Position numbers and translations under genes: made by a program. Under the pieces are notes generated by a model, which was not told the origin of the DNA, did not search any database, and saw only the letters and a program-made list of their open reading frames with translations. Positions 13,372 through 21,597 of a stretch of DNA of 29,102 bases are shown here, piece by piece. Within the stretch, counting starts at the first letter, position 1; each line of letters begins with the position of its first letter. This stretch comes from an uncultured Blautia sp. (GTDB lineage Bacteria > Bacillota > Clostridia > Lachnospirales > Lachnospiraceae). Location: positions 1-29,102 of the forward strand of contig CAKROE010000028.1 in NCBI GenBank assembly GCA_934371915.1, given 5' to 3'.

Positions 13372-13400
13372 TTGACATTCCTCATTGCTTTCGCTACTAT
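13372..13400 (+). promoter_or_regulatory. Sigma-A promoter of the M20 amidohydrolase
   Basis: TTGACA (13372-13377), 17 bp, TACTAT (13395-13400). Transcription would begin near 13407, leaving a leader of about 65 nt with a strong ribosome binding site. Confidence 0.75.
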
Positions 13401-13473
13401 TATTTCATAAAAAACAATTTCTTAATTGGATAGTATTGTCCAACTATTTTCAGCATACAGGAAGGAGATCGAC

Positions 13474-14658
13474 ATGAATTTTAAGAATCTGGCAGAACAA
13501 AATGAAGACTGGATCATCGAGCAGAGGCGTTATTTTCATGCGCATCCGGAGCTTTCTTTTGAGGAAAAAAACACCACCGGACAGATTGGAAAATTACTTG
13601 AAGAAATGGGGCTGACTCCTCACTATTATCCGGATTATAACGGTCTCTGGGCGATGATCGAGGGAGGCAAAGCTACCCCGGAGAGCAAGACAGTCGCTCT
13701 TCGTGCAGATATCGATGCACTTCCCGTCGATGAACACACCGGACTTGCTTTTTGCAGTCAGAATCCGGGTGTCATGCACGCCTGCGGACATGACTGCCAT
13801 ATTGCCATGCTTCTGGGCGGAATCCGTATGCTGATGGCAAAAAAAGAAGACCTAAAAGGCAATGTAAAAATCATCTTTCAGGCTGCGGAAGAATCCTGCC
13901 ACGGTGCACAGTACTATGTCGAGCATGGTTTTCTGGACGATGTAGATGCCATCTACGGCACACATATCTGGGGCGATCTGGATGCACCTTATCTGAATTT
14001 TGAATCCGGCCCGCGTATGGCAAGCTGTGACAATTTCCGGATTGAAATTGAGGGTGTTTCCTCTCATGGATCCACCCCGCATCAGGGTGTTGATGCGATT
14101 TTGACTGCCGCTTATATCATCACAGAAATTCAGGCAATCGTTTCCCGCATGAATGATCCTCTGAATCCACTGGTTGTCACTGTCGGTAAAATTGAGGGTG
14201 GACAACGCTTTAATATTCTTGCGGATAAGGTCGTTCTGGAAGGAACTACACGCACCCATTCCCCGGAAATGCGTAAAAAAACAGAGCCTCTGCTCCGTAG
14301 AATCGCAGAAAACACAGCTGCTTCCATGGGAGCAAAGGCTACTCTGACTTTTGAATATTTTCCGGCTCCGATCATCAACGAGCATGAAGATCTGGTACAG
14401 ATAGCAAGAAACGCCGCTGTCAAAATGTACGGTTCTGACTGTCTGAAACCATTCCCGAAAATGATGATCAGTGAAGACTTCGCCTACTATATGGAAAAAG
14501 TTCCGGGTGTCTTCGGGCTGGTCGGAAGTCAGAATAAATCTCTTGGTATCACCGCCAAAAACCACAACGATCACTATACCGTAGATGAAAGTGTCTTAAA
14601 ACGCGGAGCCGCTATGTACGCACAGTTCGCGTACGATTTTCTGGAAGAAAAATCCTAA
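13474..14658 (+). CDS. M20-family amidohydrolase (hippurate / N-acyl amino acid hydrolase type)
   Basis: The 394-aa metallohydrolase removes an acyl group from N-acyl amino acids or related amides in the cytoplasm. Motifs of the M20D group are present: HAHPELSFEE (22-31), ALRADIDALPVDE (75-87), MHACGHDCH (101-109, metal ligands C104 and H106), QAAEESCHGA (136-145, catalytic and metal E139/E140), GTHIWG (162-167), SSHGSTPHQGVDA (dimer lid region) and ISEDFAYYMEKVPGVF. Length is normal for the family. The start is set by the very strong GGAAGGAG 7 nt before this ATG; a TTG 48 bp upstream has no ribosome binding site. The true substrate is not predictable. It is a single-gene unit, convergent with the hybrid sensor kinase. 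Confidence 0.9.
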   Translation: MNFKNLAEQNEDWIIEQRRYFHAHPELSFEEKNTTGQIGKLLEEMGLTPHYYPDYNGLWAMIEGGKATPESKTVALRADIDALPVDEHTGLAFCSQNPGVMHACGHDCHIAMLLGGIRMLMAKKEDLKGNVKIIFQAAEESCHGAQYYVEHGFLDDVDAIYGTHIWGDLDAPYLNFESGPRMASCDNFRIEIEGVSSHGSTPHQGVDAILTAAYIITEIQAIVSRMNDPLNPLVVTVGKIEGGQRFNILADKVVLEGTTRTHSPEMRKKTEPLLRRIAENTAASMGAKATLTFEYFPAPIINEHEDLVQIARNAAVKMYGSDCLKPFPKMMISEDFAYYMEKVPGVFGLVGSQNKSLGITAKNHNDHYTVDESVLKRGAAMYAQFAYDFLEEKS

Positions 14659-14671
14659 ATAAATGCTTCAC

Positions 14672-14693
14672 CGCCGGAAAATCCTCCCCGGCG
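14672..14693. terminator. GC-rich stem-loop between convergent genes
   Basis: CGCCGG (14672-14677) pairs with CCGGCG (14688-14693), 10-nt loop, 13 bp after the amidohydrolase stop. There is no T-run on the plus strand and only a loose T-rich stretch on the minus strand, so its strength is uncertain. Confidence 0.45.
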
Positions 14694-14707
14694 ATCATCA
14701 AAATCCT

Positions 14708-17245
14708 TTATTTGTGCTGTATGCAGTCTACGATCGTCTTTAAAATCTCCTGCATATCCAGGGGTTTGGCGACATGACCGTTCATGCCGGCCTCCATACT
14801 TCGTTTCCGGTCTTCTTCAAAAGCATTCGCCGTCATTGCAATGATCGGAATCCGCTCTGCTTCTTCGCGCATGAGACCACGTATTGTCCTTGTAGCTGTA
14901 AGGCCATCCATCACCGGCATCATAATGTCCATCAAAATCACATCAAATGTACCATCCGGTGAATTTTTGAATATATCGACAGCCTCCTGTCCGTTCCATG
15001 CTTTCGTAAGTACAGCGCCTTCATCTTCCAGAAGGAATTCTGCAATTTCCATATTCAGCTCATTATCTTCAACAAGAAGTATATGCAATCCTGCAATAGA
15101 AAGCTCCTGTTCTTCTTTTTCAGAAGTTTCTTCCTCTACAGCATCCGGATTGATTTTCAGCGGAAGGTTGATCGTAAAGGTAGTTCCCTTTCCTTCTTCG
15201 CTGACGACATCAATCTCTCCATTCATTTTTTCAACCAGCTTCTTAACGATAGAAAGACCAAGTCCTGTACCGCCGAGAGTCGTACGTGCTCCGTTTTCTT
15301 CCTGTGTGAACGGTTCAAACATATGCTTCTGGAATTCTTTACTCATACCCTTTCCGGTATCCACACAGGTAAACTCATACATTGCATATTTTTCACTACA
15401 GGATACTTCTTCACAGTGAATATCAAGGCTTCCGTTTTCACGATTATATTTAACTGCATTACCTGTGATATTCAACATGATCTGGCGCAAATGCACCGGG
15501 CTTCCGATCAGTTTGTAGTGTTGGCAGTTTTCTCTTTTGTATGTGAAATGTATGCCTCGTTCTACTGCCTGCACCTCAATCAGAGCAACCACTTCGTCCA
15601 GCATTTCCCGCAAATCAAACGGTATTTTTTCCAGTTCGATTTCTCCGGACTCCATCTTACTCATATCCAGAACATCGTTTACCAGTTCAAACAAAAACAT
15701 CGCCGCACCGCGGATTTTTTCTCTGCATTCCCTTTGCTTTTCCATATCTTCCGGGAAATGATCCCCGATATTCAGCATACCGATCACGCCATTGATCGGT
15801 GTTCGGATATCGTGGCTCATCCTTCGCAGAAACTCTGTTTTTGCAACATTGGCACGTCTCGCTTCTTCTGCTGTCTCAATGATCTGATTCTGGTATTCCT
15901 GTTCTCTGCGTTTCTGCTCATCAATATTCTGCACAGCAAAAATCACAGATTCAATTTCCCCGTCAGCCTGAATTCTCTTCGGAAGCGCTGTCAGCATATG
16001 CCAGACACCGAAAGCATCCTGAAACGTATAATTCAGGGATTCCTTTCCCTTCAGTCGTTCCGAAAGTGTGTTGATATCTGTAATTTCCCTCATTCCTGCC
16101 TGATACTCCTTACCAATGCAGTATGAAGTAATTGCATTCATTGTCTGTTCCGCACCATGTAAATATTTCACAATTTTATGAACTTCCTCCGGTGCACGGA
16201 TAATTTCAAGTGTCTTATATTTCAGATCAACCACGTAATTCGTAACATAAATCCGGCTGATCGCATCGATAATATTATGCTGATACTCAAGATTTACAAG
16301 CTGTCTTTTTGCCAGTTTCTGGTGCACAAAGAGCAGGGCAAACCATGCAGCAAGATAGAATGCCACCGCATATGCAATGACCAAAGCACGCTCCGTAAAA
16401 ATTTCTTTTTCCGGGAAAAATACATAAATATAATATTGACCGCATTTCGCATGGCTGCCCCAAAACGCCCTGCCATCTTCCTTTACACGGATAAGTGTGT
16501 CTGCTTCCTGTTTTTTATTAAACATCATAATGCGGGGACAGTCCTCAATCCTTTTGCCCTGCATAGACTGATCGTTTGAACTGATTACTTTTTCACCATC
16601 TGAGAGTACAACCGTGCCATCCCGCTCCACCTTATATCCGGTAAGAATCCTTTCAATACTGCGCTGATTCTCTATATCAGCTTTCGTATTTGCACTCTCA
16701 TAGCACAGAATAATGCTCTTCTGATCCTCTGATGCCATCGCAGCATAGTAATAATCCTTCTCTTCAGATATCTCTATCTGATCAGACAGCACTTTCTCAG
16801 GATACATCAGCAGATCCTGCAGATTCTGCGCGTCAAAAGCAGCATTCCATATCTTATCTTCTATCTTTTCAGTATACTGGCTGTTTTTTATATGCAGGTT
16901 TTTGTCCAGAATCAGAATTCCTGTCAGCCTCTGCTCTTTTAAAAACTGATGCATATTTTTGTCACTGAGCATTTCCTGCTCCGAAAGACAACGTTTCAAT
17001 TCCGTTGCTTTCTCGGCAAGATCCATCTGAATCCGCATTTTATTGTTTGTAAGAATATCATCATAACGGATACTCTGCTCTTTCATAAATGAAATAATCT
17101 CCGCAGAATCCTCGTTGGCCTTCCTGATTTCCAGATTTGTCTGGATTTCAAATACCACACTCAAAATAAGAATACCCGGGAGCAAAAACAGCAAAAGCAG
17201 TCTTACCATAGTATTTTCGGTTATTTTTTTAGTATACTCCACCAT
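14708..17245 (-). CDS. Hybrid sensor histidine kinase with C-terminal receiver
   Basis: The 845-aa protein has membrane helices at about 14-33 and 286-307 enclosing a 250-aa outside sensor region (Cache-like in size, not recognised by motif). A weak PAS-like segment follows (about 325-445), then a short coil (446-468) and HisKA with MSHDIRTPINGVIGM (phospho-acceptor H478). The HATPase has N596, DTGKGM (629-634) and GTGLGLSIV (659-667). The receiver domain (718-842) has the acidic pair E726/D727, phospho-acceptor D773 (LMDIMMPVMDG) and K827. There is no HPt domain and no other response regulator next to it, so the output partner is elsewhere or the receiver acts on the kinase itself. The start follows the aldo/keto reductase stop by 2 nt without a clear ribosome binding site, so translation is probably coupled. 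Confidence 0.93.
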   Translation of the reverse strand: MVEYTKKITENTMVRLLLLFLLPGILILSVVFEIQTNLEIRKANEDSAEIISFMKEQSIRYDDILTNNKMRIQMDLAEKATELKRCLSEQEMLSDKNMHQFLKEQRLTGILILDKNLHIKNSQYTEKIEDKIWNAAFDAQNLQDLLMYPEKVLSDQIEISEEKDYYYAAMASEDQKSIILCYESANTKADIENQRSIERILTGYKVERDGTVVLSDGEKVISSNDQSMQGKRIEDCPRIMMFNKKQEADTLIRVKEDGRAFWGSHAKCGQYYIYVFFPEKEIFTERALVIAYAVAFYLAAWFALLFVHQKLAKRQLVNLEYQHNIIDAISRIYVTNYVVDLKYKTLEIIRAPEEVHKIVKYLHGAEQTMNAITSYCIGKEYQAGMREITDINTLSERLKGKESLNYTFQDAFGVWHMLTALPKRIQADGEIESVIFAVQNIDEQKRREQEYQNQIIETAEEARRANVAKTEFLRRMSHDIRTPINGVIGMLNIGDHFPEDMEKQRECREKIRGAAMFLFELVNDVLDMSKMESGEIELEKIPFDLREMLDEVVALIEVQAVERGIHFTYKRENCQHYKLIGSPVHLRQIMLNITGNAVKYNRENGSLDIHCEEVSCSEKYAMYEFTCVDTGKGMSKEFQKHMFEPFTQEENGARTTLGGTGLGLSIVKKLVEKMNGEIDVVSEEGKGTTFTINLPLKINPDAVEEETSEKEEQELSIAGLHILLVEDNELNMEIAEFLLEDEGAVLTKAWNGQEAVDIFKNSPDGTFDVILMDIMMPVMDGLTATRTIRGLMREEAERIPIIAMTANAFEEDRKRSMEAGMNGHVAKPLDMQEILKTIVDCIQHK

Positions 17246-17247
17246 AA

Positions 17248-18237
17248 CTACGCTGAGATTTCATCGATCAGTTTCAGTTCTTCTTCTGTAAACGGTGCAC
17301 AACTGATTGCTTTTACATTATCAAGGATCTGCTGCGGTTTTGATGCACCGATCAGTACACTTGTAACTTCGTCGTGATGAAGCAGCCATCCGAGAGCCAT
17401 GTCAGCAAGCTTCTCGCCTCGCTGCGCTGCCAGATCATTCAGCTTACGGATCTGATCCATCCTGTGCTCATCCAGTATACTTTCTTTTAAAAATCTTCCG
17501 TCTGTACGGATACGGCTGTCTTCCGGAATACCGTGAAGATAGCGGTCCGTCAGCTGGCCCTGTGCAAGAGGACTGAATGTGATCAGACCTTTTTTCAGTT
17601 TGCCCGCCATATCTTTTAATCCATTTTTTTCTACAGTTCTGTCAAAAATAGAATAGCGGTTCTGGTTAATTACAAACGGACAATGCAGCTCTTTCAGGAT
17701 TGCAGCTGCTTTTTCCAGTGTAGGACCGTCATAATTGGAAAGACCGACATAGATTGCTTTTCCACTCTGCACTGCGCTTGCCAGCGCTCCCATTGTCTCT
17801 TCAAGAGGAGTTTCCGGGTCCATTCTGTGATGATAAAAAATATCAACGTATTCCAGTCCCATTCGTTTCAGGCTCTGATCAAGACTTGCAAGAAGATATT
17901 TGCGGCTTCCCCAGTTCCCGTAAGGGCCCTCCCACATATCATATCCTGCTTTTGTTGTAATGATCAGCTCATCTCGGTAAACTCCAAGATCCTCTTTCAG
18001 AATACGGCCGAAGTTTTTCTCGGCACTTCCCGGTTCCGGTCCGTAATTATTTGCAAGGTCAAACTGTGTGATACCGTTGTCAAATGCGGTAAAACAGAGT
18101 TTTCTCATATTCTCATAATTTGCTGTGTCACCAAAATTGTGCCACAGTCCCAGAGACACCTTCGGAAGCATTAAGCCGCTGTCTCCGCAGCGCTTATACT
18201 CCATTTGTGTATATCGTTCTTTTGCTGCTGTATACAT
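17248..18237 (-). CDS. Aldo/keto reductase, YghZ (L-glyceraldehyde 3-phosphate reductase) type
   Basis: The 329-aa NADPH-dependent reductase has a TIM-barrel fold. Catalytic tetrad residues are visible: D60 and Y65 (FDLANNYG), K96 (TTKAGYDMW) and H136 or H137 (FYHHRMD). Motifs LGLWHNFGD near the start, PGSAEKNFG, WGSRKYL and the C-terminal VLIGASKPQQILDNV place it with the YghZ group, which reduces small aldehydes such as L-glyceraldehyde 3-phosphate and methylglyoxal. A GTG three codons upstream overlaps the GGAGG, which is 9 nt from the ATG used here, so ATG is the better start. It has its own sigma-A promoter and is followed at 2 nt by the hybrid sensor kinase, an unusual pairing. Confidence 0.92.
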   Translation of the reverse strand: MYTAAKERYTQMEYKRCGDSGLMLPKVSLGLWHNFGDTANYENMRKLCFTAFDNGITQFDLANNYGPEPGSAEKNFGRILKEDLGVYRDELIITTKAGYDMWEGPYGNWGSRKYLLASLDQSLKRMGLEYVDIFYHHRMDPETPLEETMGALASAVQSGKAIYVGLSNYDGPTLEKAAAILKELHCPFVINQNRYSIFDRTVEKNGLKDMAGKLKKGLITFSPLAQGQLTDRYLHGIPEDSRIRTDGRFLKESILDEHRMDQIRKLNDLAAQRGEKLADMALGWLLHHDEVTSVLIGASKPQQILDNVKAISCAPFTEEELKLIDEISA

Positions 18238-18281
18238 TTCCTTCACCCTCCAAAATGATATTCAAATTCCTTCTATAGAAG

Positions 18282-18310
18282 ATTATCCGTTCAAATATAT
18301 TGAAAGTCAA
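18282..18310 (-). promoter_or_regulatory. Sigma-A promoter of the aldo/keto reductase
   Basis: Minus strand TTGACT (18305-18310), 17 bp, GATAAT (18282-18287). One mismatch in each box. It probably drives the reductase and the sensor kinase. Confidence 0.8.
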
Positions 18311-18367
18311 GAAATTTTGTGAGGCTTTTACTTTTCCTGAAAGGGAATAGCCATTCGATTTATTTGT

Positions 18368-18376
18368 TGCTATAAT
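18368..18376 (+). promoter_or_regulatory. Extended -10 promoter of the DUF3783 gene
   Basis: TGCTATAAT: a perfect TATAAT with the TGn extension and no clear -35. It lies about 90 bp upstream of the start codon. Confidence 0.6.
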
Positions 18377-18467
18377 CAAGATACATTAAAACACGAAATG
18401 GAAATACTATAGATTACATTCAAAAATATGAATGCGAATTATAAAACTGATTTAGAAAGGTAGAAAA

Positions 18468-18836
18468 ATGGCACAGATTATATTAACTTTCGGACTCGAA
18501 AAAGAAAAACTCAGAGCGGTTCGCAGCTCCGCCTTGAAGAACAAAATTCAGGTAAAAGAAATTTCCCGGATAAATTATGGGCAGAAGCTTGGCTTTCTTG
18601 CCGGAATCCAGGGTTTTCATAAAGACAAAACAAACTATAACGGCCCGGATTTCCCACTCGAAATGATGGTATTCTCCGGGACCGACTCCACGCAGATGGA
18701 TGCCTTTCTCGCCGACTATAAACAGACCGGCGCAGCATCTATTCCATTAAAAGCGATCATTACCCCACACAATATCTTCTGGACTGCAGAAGCATTATAT
18801 CAGGAACTGTTTAAAGAACATCTGCATTTTATTTAG
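18468..18836 (+). CDS. DUF3783 family protein
   Basis: The 122-aa cytoplasmic protein has the pattern of DUF3783, a small family common in anaerobic Firmicutes: an N-terminal strand (IILTFGLEKEKL), an IQVKEI strand, a middle part ending FPLEMMVFSGTDSTQMDAFL, and SIPLKAIITPHNIFWTAEALYQEL near the end. This C-terminal part (KAIxTxxNxxWTxxxLxxEL) is the best conserved part of the family. Function unknown. The ribosome binding site is AGAAAGG, 8 nt from ATG. Its stop is only 2 bp from the stop of the convergent flavodiiron gene, so the two messages must overlap at their 3' ends; no terminator is seen between them. Confidence 0.85.
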   Translation: MAQIILTFGLEKEKLRAVRSSALKNKIQVKEISRINYGQKLGFLAGIQGFHKDKTNYNGPDFPLEMMVFSGTDSTQMDAFLADYKQTGAASIPLKAIITPHNIFWTAEALYQELFKEHLHFI

Positions 18837-18838
18837 TT

Positions 18839-20629
18839 TTACTGTATTGGTTCAAAGTCCGTAGCCCCATGCTTGCACAGTGGGCAAACGATGTCATCCG
18901 GAAGTTCATCACCTTCGTAGATGTATCCGCAGACTTTGCAGACAAAACCTTTTTTGCCTTCTGTTTCCGGCTTCGGTTTTACATTCTGCTGGTAATAAGT
19001 GTAAGTCATGGTATCCTGATCACTCATAACACGTGCCTCTGTGACGCTGCAGATGAACATTCCATGCGTACCAAGGTCGACATACTGTTCTACTTTCAGT
19101 GACATGAATGCATTGATATATTTATCCAGAAATACAAGTCCGTTTCCGGATCTGTTGATCTTCTGTCCTGCAAATTTGTCGACTGTTCTTCCTGACTGGA
19201 AGCCAAACTGCTGAAAAACAGAGAATGGCGCATCTACAGACAGACAGTTTACATTGAGAACACCCGTCTGCCGGATTACATGATGAGAATAATTTGCCTT
19301 GTTGATATTTACAGCTACGCGATATGGATTGTCCGTCAGCTGCGTAACTGTATTTACAATAAGACCGTTGTCTTTTCTTCCATCGTTGGAGGTAACTACA
19401 TAAAGGCCATAACCGATGCGGAAAAGCGCAGTCATGTCATTTTTGTTTGCAAGAGTATCATCTTTTGCAATATATTCTTTGCAGAGTTCATCTGTCATAT
19501 CATCGATCTGTTTACGGTTTTCTTCCTTTACAGCAGACCAGATGTGTACAGAGTTTTTCAGCCAGTCGATTTTTTTGCACTTAGACATCATTTCTTTCAT
19601 AATCTTTGCTGCCAGCGGTGCCCAGGAACCATTTTCAATGAGGCCGACGGTACGATTCTGGTAATTATGTTCTACCAGTCGGGTAATAAAATCATTCATA
19701 AACGGATAGATACTTGCATTGTAAGTTGTGGTTGCAAGAATCAGTTTTGAGTAACGAAAAGCATCACTCAATGCCTGGGACATATCATCTCTTGCAAGAT
19801 CATAAACCAGAACCCTTGGACATCCTTTTTCTTTTAATTTTTCAGCAAGAAGAGAAACGGCCATTCTGGTGTGTCCATATACGGAAGTATAGGCAATCAC
19901 AATTCCGTCATCTTCCGGTGTATAGGAAGACCATGTATCATAAAGCCCGATATAATGTCCGAGATCTTCTGTAAGAACAGGTCCATGAAGCGGACAGATT
20001 TTCTGAATATCGAGAGCGGCCGCTACTTTGAGAAGTTTCTGTACCTGTGCACCGTATTTTCCTACGATACCGATAAAATATCTTCTTGCCTCGTCATCCC
20101 ATGGTTCTTCCACATCCAGCGCTCCGAACTTTCCAAAACCATCTGCGGAAAAAAGAACCTTTTCTGTGCTGTCATAAGTAACCATAACTTCCGGCCAGTG
20201 AACCATCGGTGCAAATACGAAAGTAAGCTGATGATATCCGAGAGAAAGTGTACTGCCGTTTTCCGCTTCTATTTTCTTTCCTTCCAGATCCAGTTCAAAA
20301 AAGTTTCGGATCATGCCAAACGCTTTATCTGTAGCAACTACTGTAGTATCCGGATATACTTTCAGGAAATTTGCAACATTGGCTGCATGATCAGGTTCCA
20401 TGTGCTGTACAATCAGATAATCCGGCTTACGGCCATCCAGAACCTGCTGGATATTGTCAAGCCACTGGTGAGTAAAATCTGCATCTACAGTATCCATAAC
20501 CGCAATTTTTTCGTCCAGGATCACATAAGAATTATAAGACATTCCACCCGGGACTTTGTACTGCCCTTCAAAAAGGTCAATGCGGTGATCGTTTACGCCT
20601 ACGTATTTGATGGTATCTGTGATTTTCAT
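18839..20629 (-). CDS. Flavodiiron protein fused to flavin reductase and rubredoxin domains
   Basis: The 596-aa enzyme reduces O2 to water and/or NO to N2O, protecting anaerobes. Residues 1-240 are the diiron metallo-beta-lactamase core with every ligand present: H76, E78, D80 and H81 (HMEPDH), H144, D163 and H215. Residues about 243-390 are the FMN-binding flavodoxin domain (AYTSVYGHTRMAV, TTYNASIYPF). Residues about 398-550 are a flavin reductase-like domain (GLYVVTSNDG, NTVTQLTDNPYRVAVNINK). A short rubredoxin closes the chain (C564, C567, C582, C585; CKVCGYIY, CPLCKHG). Most family members lack one or both of these last two modules; having them in one chain suggests it can take electrons directly from NAD(P)H. 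The ribosome binding site is GGAGGAAATT. It is divergent from a Crp/Fnr regulator that probably controls it. Confidence 0.95.
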   Translation of the reverse strand: MKITDTIKYVGVNDHRIDLFEGQYKVPGGMSYNSYVILDEKIAVMDTVDADFTHQWLDNIQQVLDGRKPDYLIVQHMEPDHAANVANFLKVYPDTTVVATDKAFGMIRNFFELDLEGKKIEAENGSTLSLGYHQLTFVFAPMVHWPEVMVTYDSTEKVLFSADGFGKFGALDVEEPWDDEARRYFIGIVGKYGAQVQKLLKVAAALDIQKICPLHGPVLTEDLGHYIGLYDTWSSYTPEDDGIVIAYTSVYGHTRMAVSLLAEKLKEKGCPRVLVYDLARDDMSQALSDAFRYSKLILATTTYNASIYPFMNDFITRLVEHNYQNRTVGLIENGSWAPLAAKIMKEMMSKCKKIDWLKNSVHIWSAVKEENRKQIDDMTDELCKEYIAKDDTLANKNDMTALFRIGYGLYVVTSNDGRKDNGLIVNTVTQLTDNPYRVAVNINKANYSHHVIRQTGVLNVNCLSVDAPFSVFQQFGFQSGRTVDKFAGQKINRSGNGLVFLDKYINAFMSLKVEQYVDLGTHGMFICSVTEARVMSDQDTMTYTYYQQNVKPKPETEGKKGFVCKVCGYIYEGDELPDDIVCPLCKHGATDFEPIQ

Positions 20630-20774
20630 ATAATTTCCTCCGTTTCTCTTAGATTAAATAATTAAACTTCCATTTTTTCTGTTTACTTGTGCCGGTTTAG
20701 TTTTTGTTTTACTTTTATTTGCTTTATAGTTCTTGGTTGCCTGTAATCTGTAATTTTGTTGTAATTCATAACTT

Positions 20775-20790
20775 TGTTAAAAGAATAACA
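20775..20790. promoter_or_regulatory. Crp/Fnr-type operator candidate TGTTA-N6-TAACA
   Basis: A perfect inverted repeat of 5-base arms with a 6-base gap, the geometry of Crp/Fnr-family sites. It lies in the divergent gap between the flavodiiron gene and the Crp/Fnr gene, so it may serve both. A TATAAA that could be the flavodiiron -10 lies at 20723-20728 on the minus strand. Confidence 0.5.
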
Positions 20791-20849
20791 GAATGACACG
20801 AGAATTTCTGTTGCAAAAGTCACAAATCGATGATTTTCCTGAAAAAATA

Positions 20850-20858
20850 TGTTATAAT
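20850..20858 (+). promoter_or_regulatory. Extended -10 promoter of the Crp/Fnr gene
   Basis: TGTTATAAT, perfect TATAAT plus TGn. Transcription would start near 20865, only about 18 nt before the ATG at 20883; this rules out the longer reading of the gene that begins upstream of the promoter. Confidence 0.65.
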
Positions 20859-20882
20859 CTGGAAAAAGGGGATAGAATTGCG

Positions 20883-21521
20883 ATGGAACATATTACACTG
20901 TTTACGAATATTTTGCCCGAAGAACAGGAACGAATGCGCGTCTGTTTTCATGCAAGAGAAGATATTTTCCGAAATGGAGAGACGATCATGGAATATTCCA
21001 GTTCCATGAACAAGATCGGGCTGATTCTTTATGGCAGGGCAGTTCTTTACTGCTGCGACGAAGAAGGAAATGAATATATGATCGATGAGCTTAAGAAAGA
21101 TGCTGTTTTTGGAGAACCGTTTCTTCTCCCGGCAGACTCCCAACATTATTATGTGACTGCCGAAGAAGAAACAAAGGTAATGTTCATTGATTATGAGCAT
21201 GTGATCAAAAGATGTGAAAAAGCATGCCACCATCACAGTCAGATGGTCAGCAATCTGCTTCAGATGACGGCAATGCAGTCCAGGCAGCAAATGGAAAGAA
21301 TTTATGTATTATCCAGAGCTACGACCAGAAAGAAATTACTGGCATATCTGAACAACCTTTCCATCCAGATTCACAGCCGCAGCGTACAGATTCCTATGTC
21401 TTATACCGCACTGGCTCAATATCTTACCGTGGACAGAAGCGCCATGACCAGAGAACTTAAAAATCTGGAAATAGAAGGGATTCTCACCAAAAAAGGAAGA
21501 AATATCTGTCTGCGGGAGTAA
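20883..21521 (+). CDS. Crp/Fnr-family transcription regulator
   Basis: The 212-aa protein has an N-terminal cyclic-nucleotide-type beta barrel (about 5-120, with IFRNGETIMEYSSSMNKIG, GRAVLY and AVFGEPFLL), a long dimer helix (about 121-145) and a C-terminal winged helix. The helix-turn-helix is at about 174-196 (YTALAQYLTVDRSAMTRELK). The FNR Fe-S cysteine set is absent, and the cAMP-binding pattern is poor. A C111-x3-C115 pair next to H116-H118 (CEKACHHH) could bind a metal or haem; that is speculation. Divergence from the flavodiiron gene points to control by NO or O2 stress, as for HcpR-like members. The start is decided by the promoter just upstream; the ribosome binding site is AGGGG. 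Confidence 0.9.
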   Translation: MEHITLFTNILPEEQERMRVCFHAREDIFRNGETIMEYSSSMNKIGLILYGRAVLYCCDEEGNEYMIDELKKDAVFGEPFLLPADSQHYYVTAEEETKVMFIDYEHVIKRCEKACHHHSQMVSNLLQMTAMQSRQQMERIYVLSRATTRKKLLAYLNNLSIQIHSRSVQIPMSYTALAQYLTVDRSAMTRELKNLEIEGILTKKGRNICLRE

Positions 21522-21597
21522 CTGGATTTTCTCATGTCCGGAGCATCCAATTTACGCGGACTTTCATTTGACTTACTCTCCGCCCGGTTTCCATCTT

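Noticed and set aside
13852..14574. 240-codon frame antisense to the M20 amidohydrolase
   Set aside because: No start signal and no recognisable domain; the plus-strand gene has every catalytic motif.
15083..16126. 347-codon frame antisense to the hybrid sensor kinase
   Set aside because: It covers the HisKA, ATPase and receiver coding region with all motifs intact on the other strand; its own product is Cys/Phe/Ser-rich without any family mark.
20793..20882. Longer N-terminus for the Crp/Fnr protein
   Set aside because: The extended -10 TGTTATAAT at 20850-20858 lies inside this stretch, and family alignment starts near the ATG at 20883.
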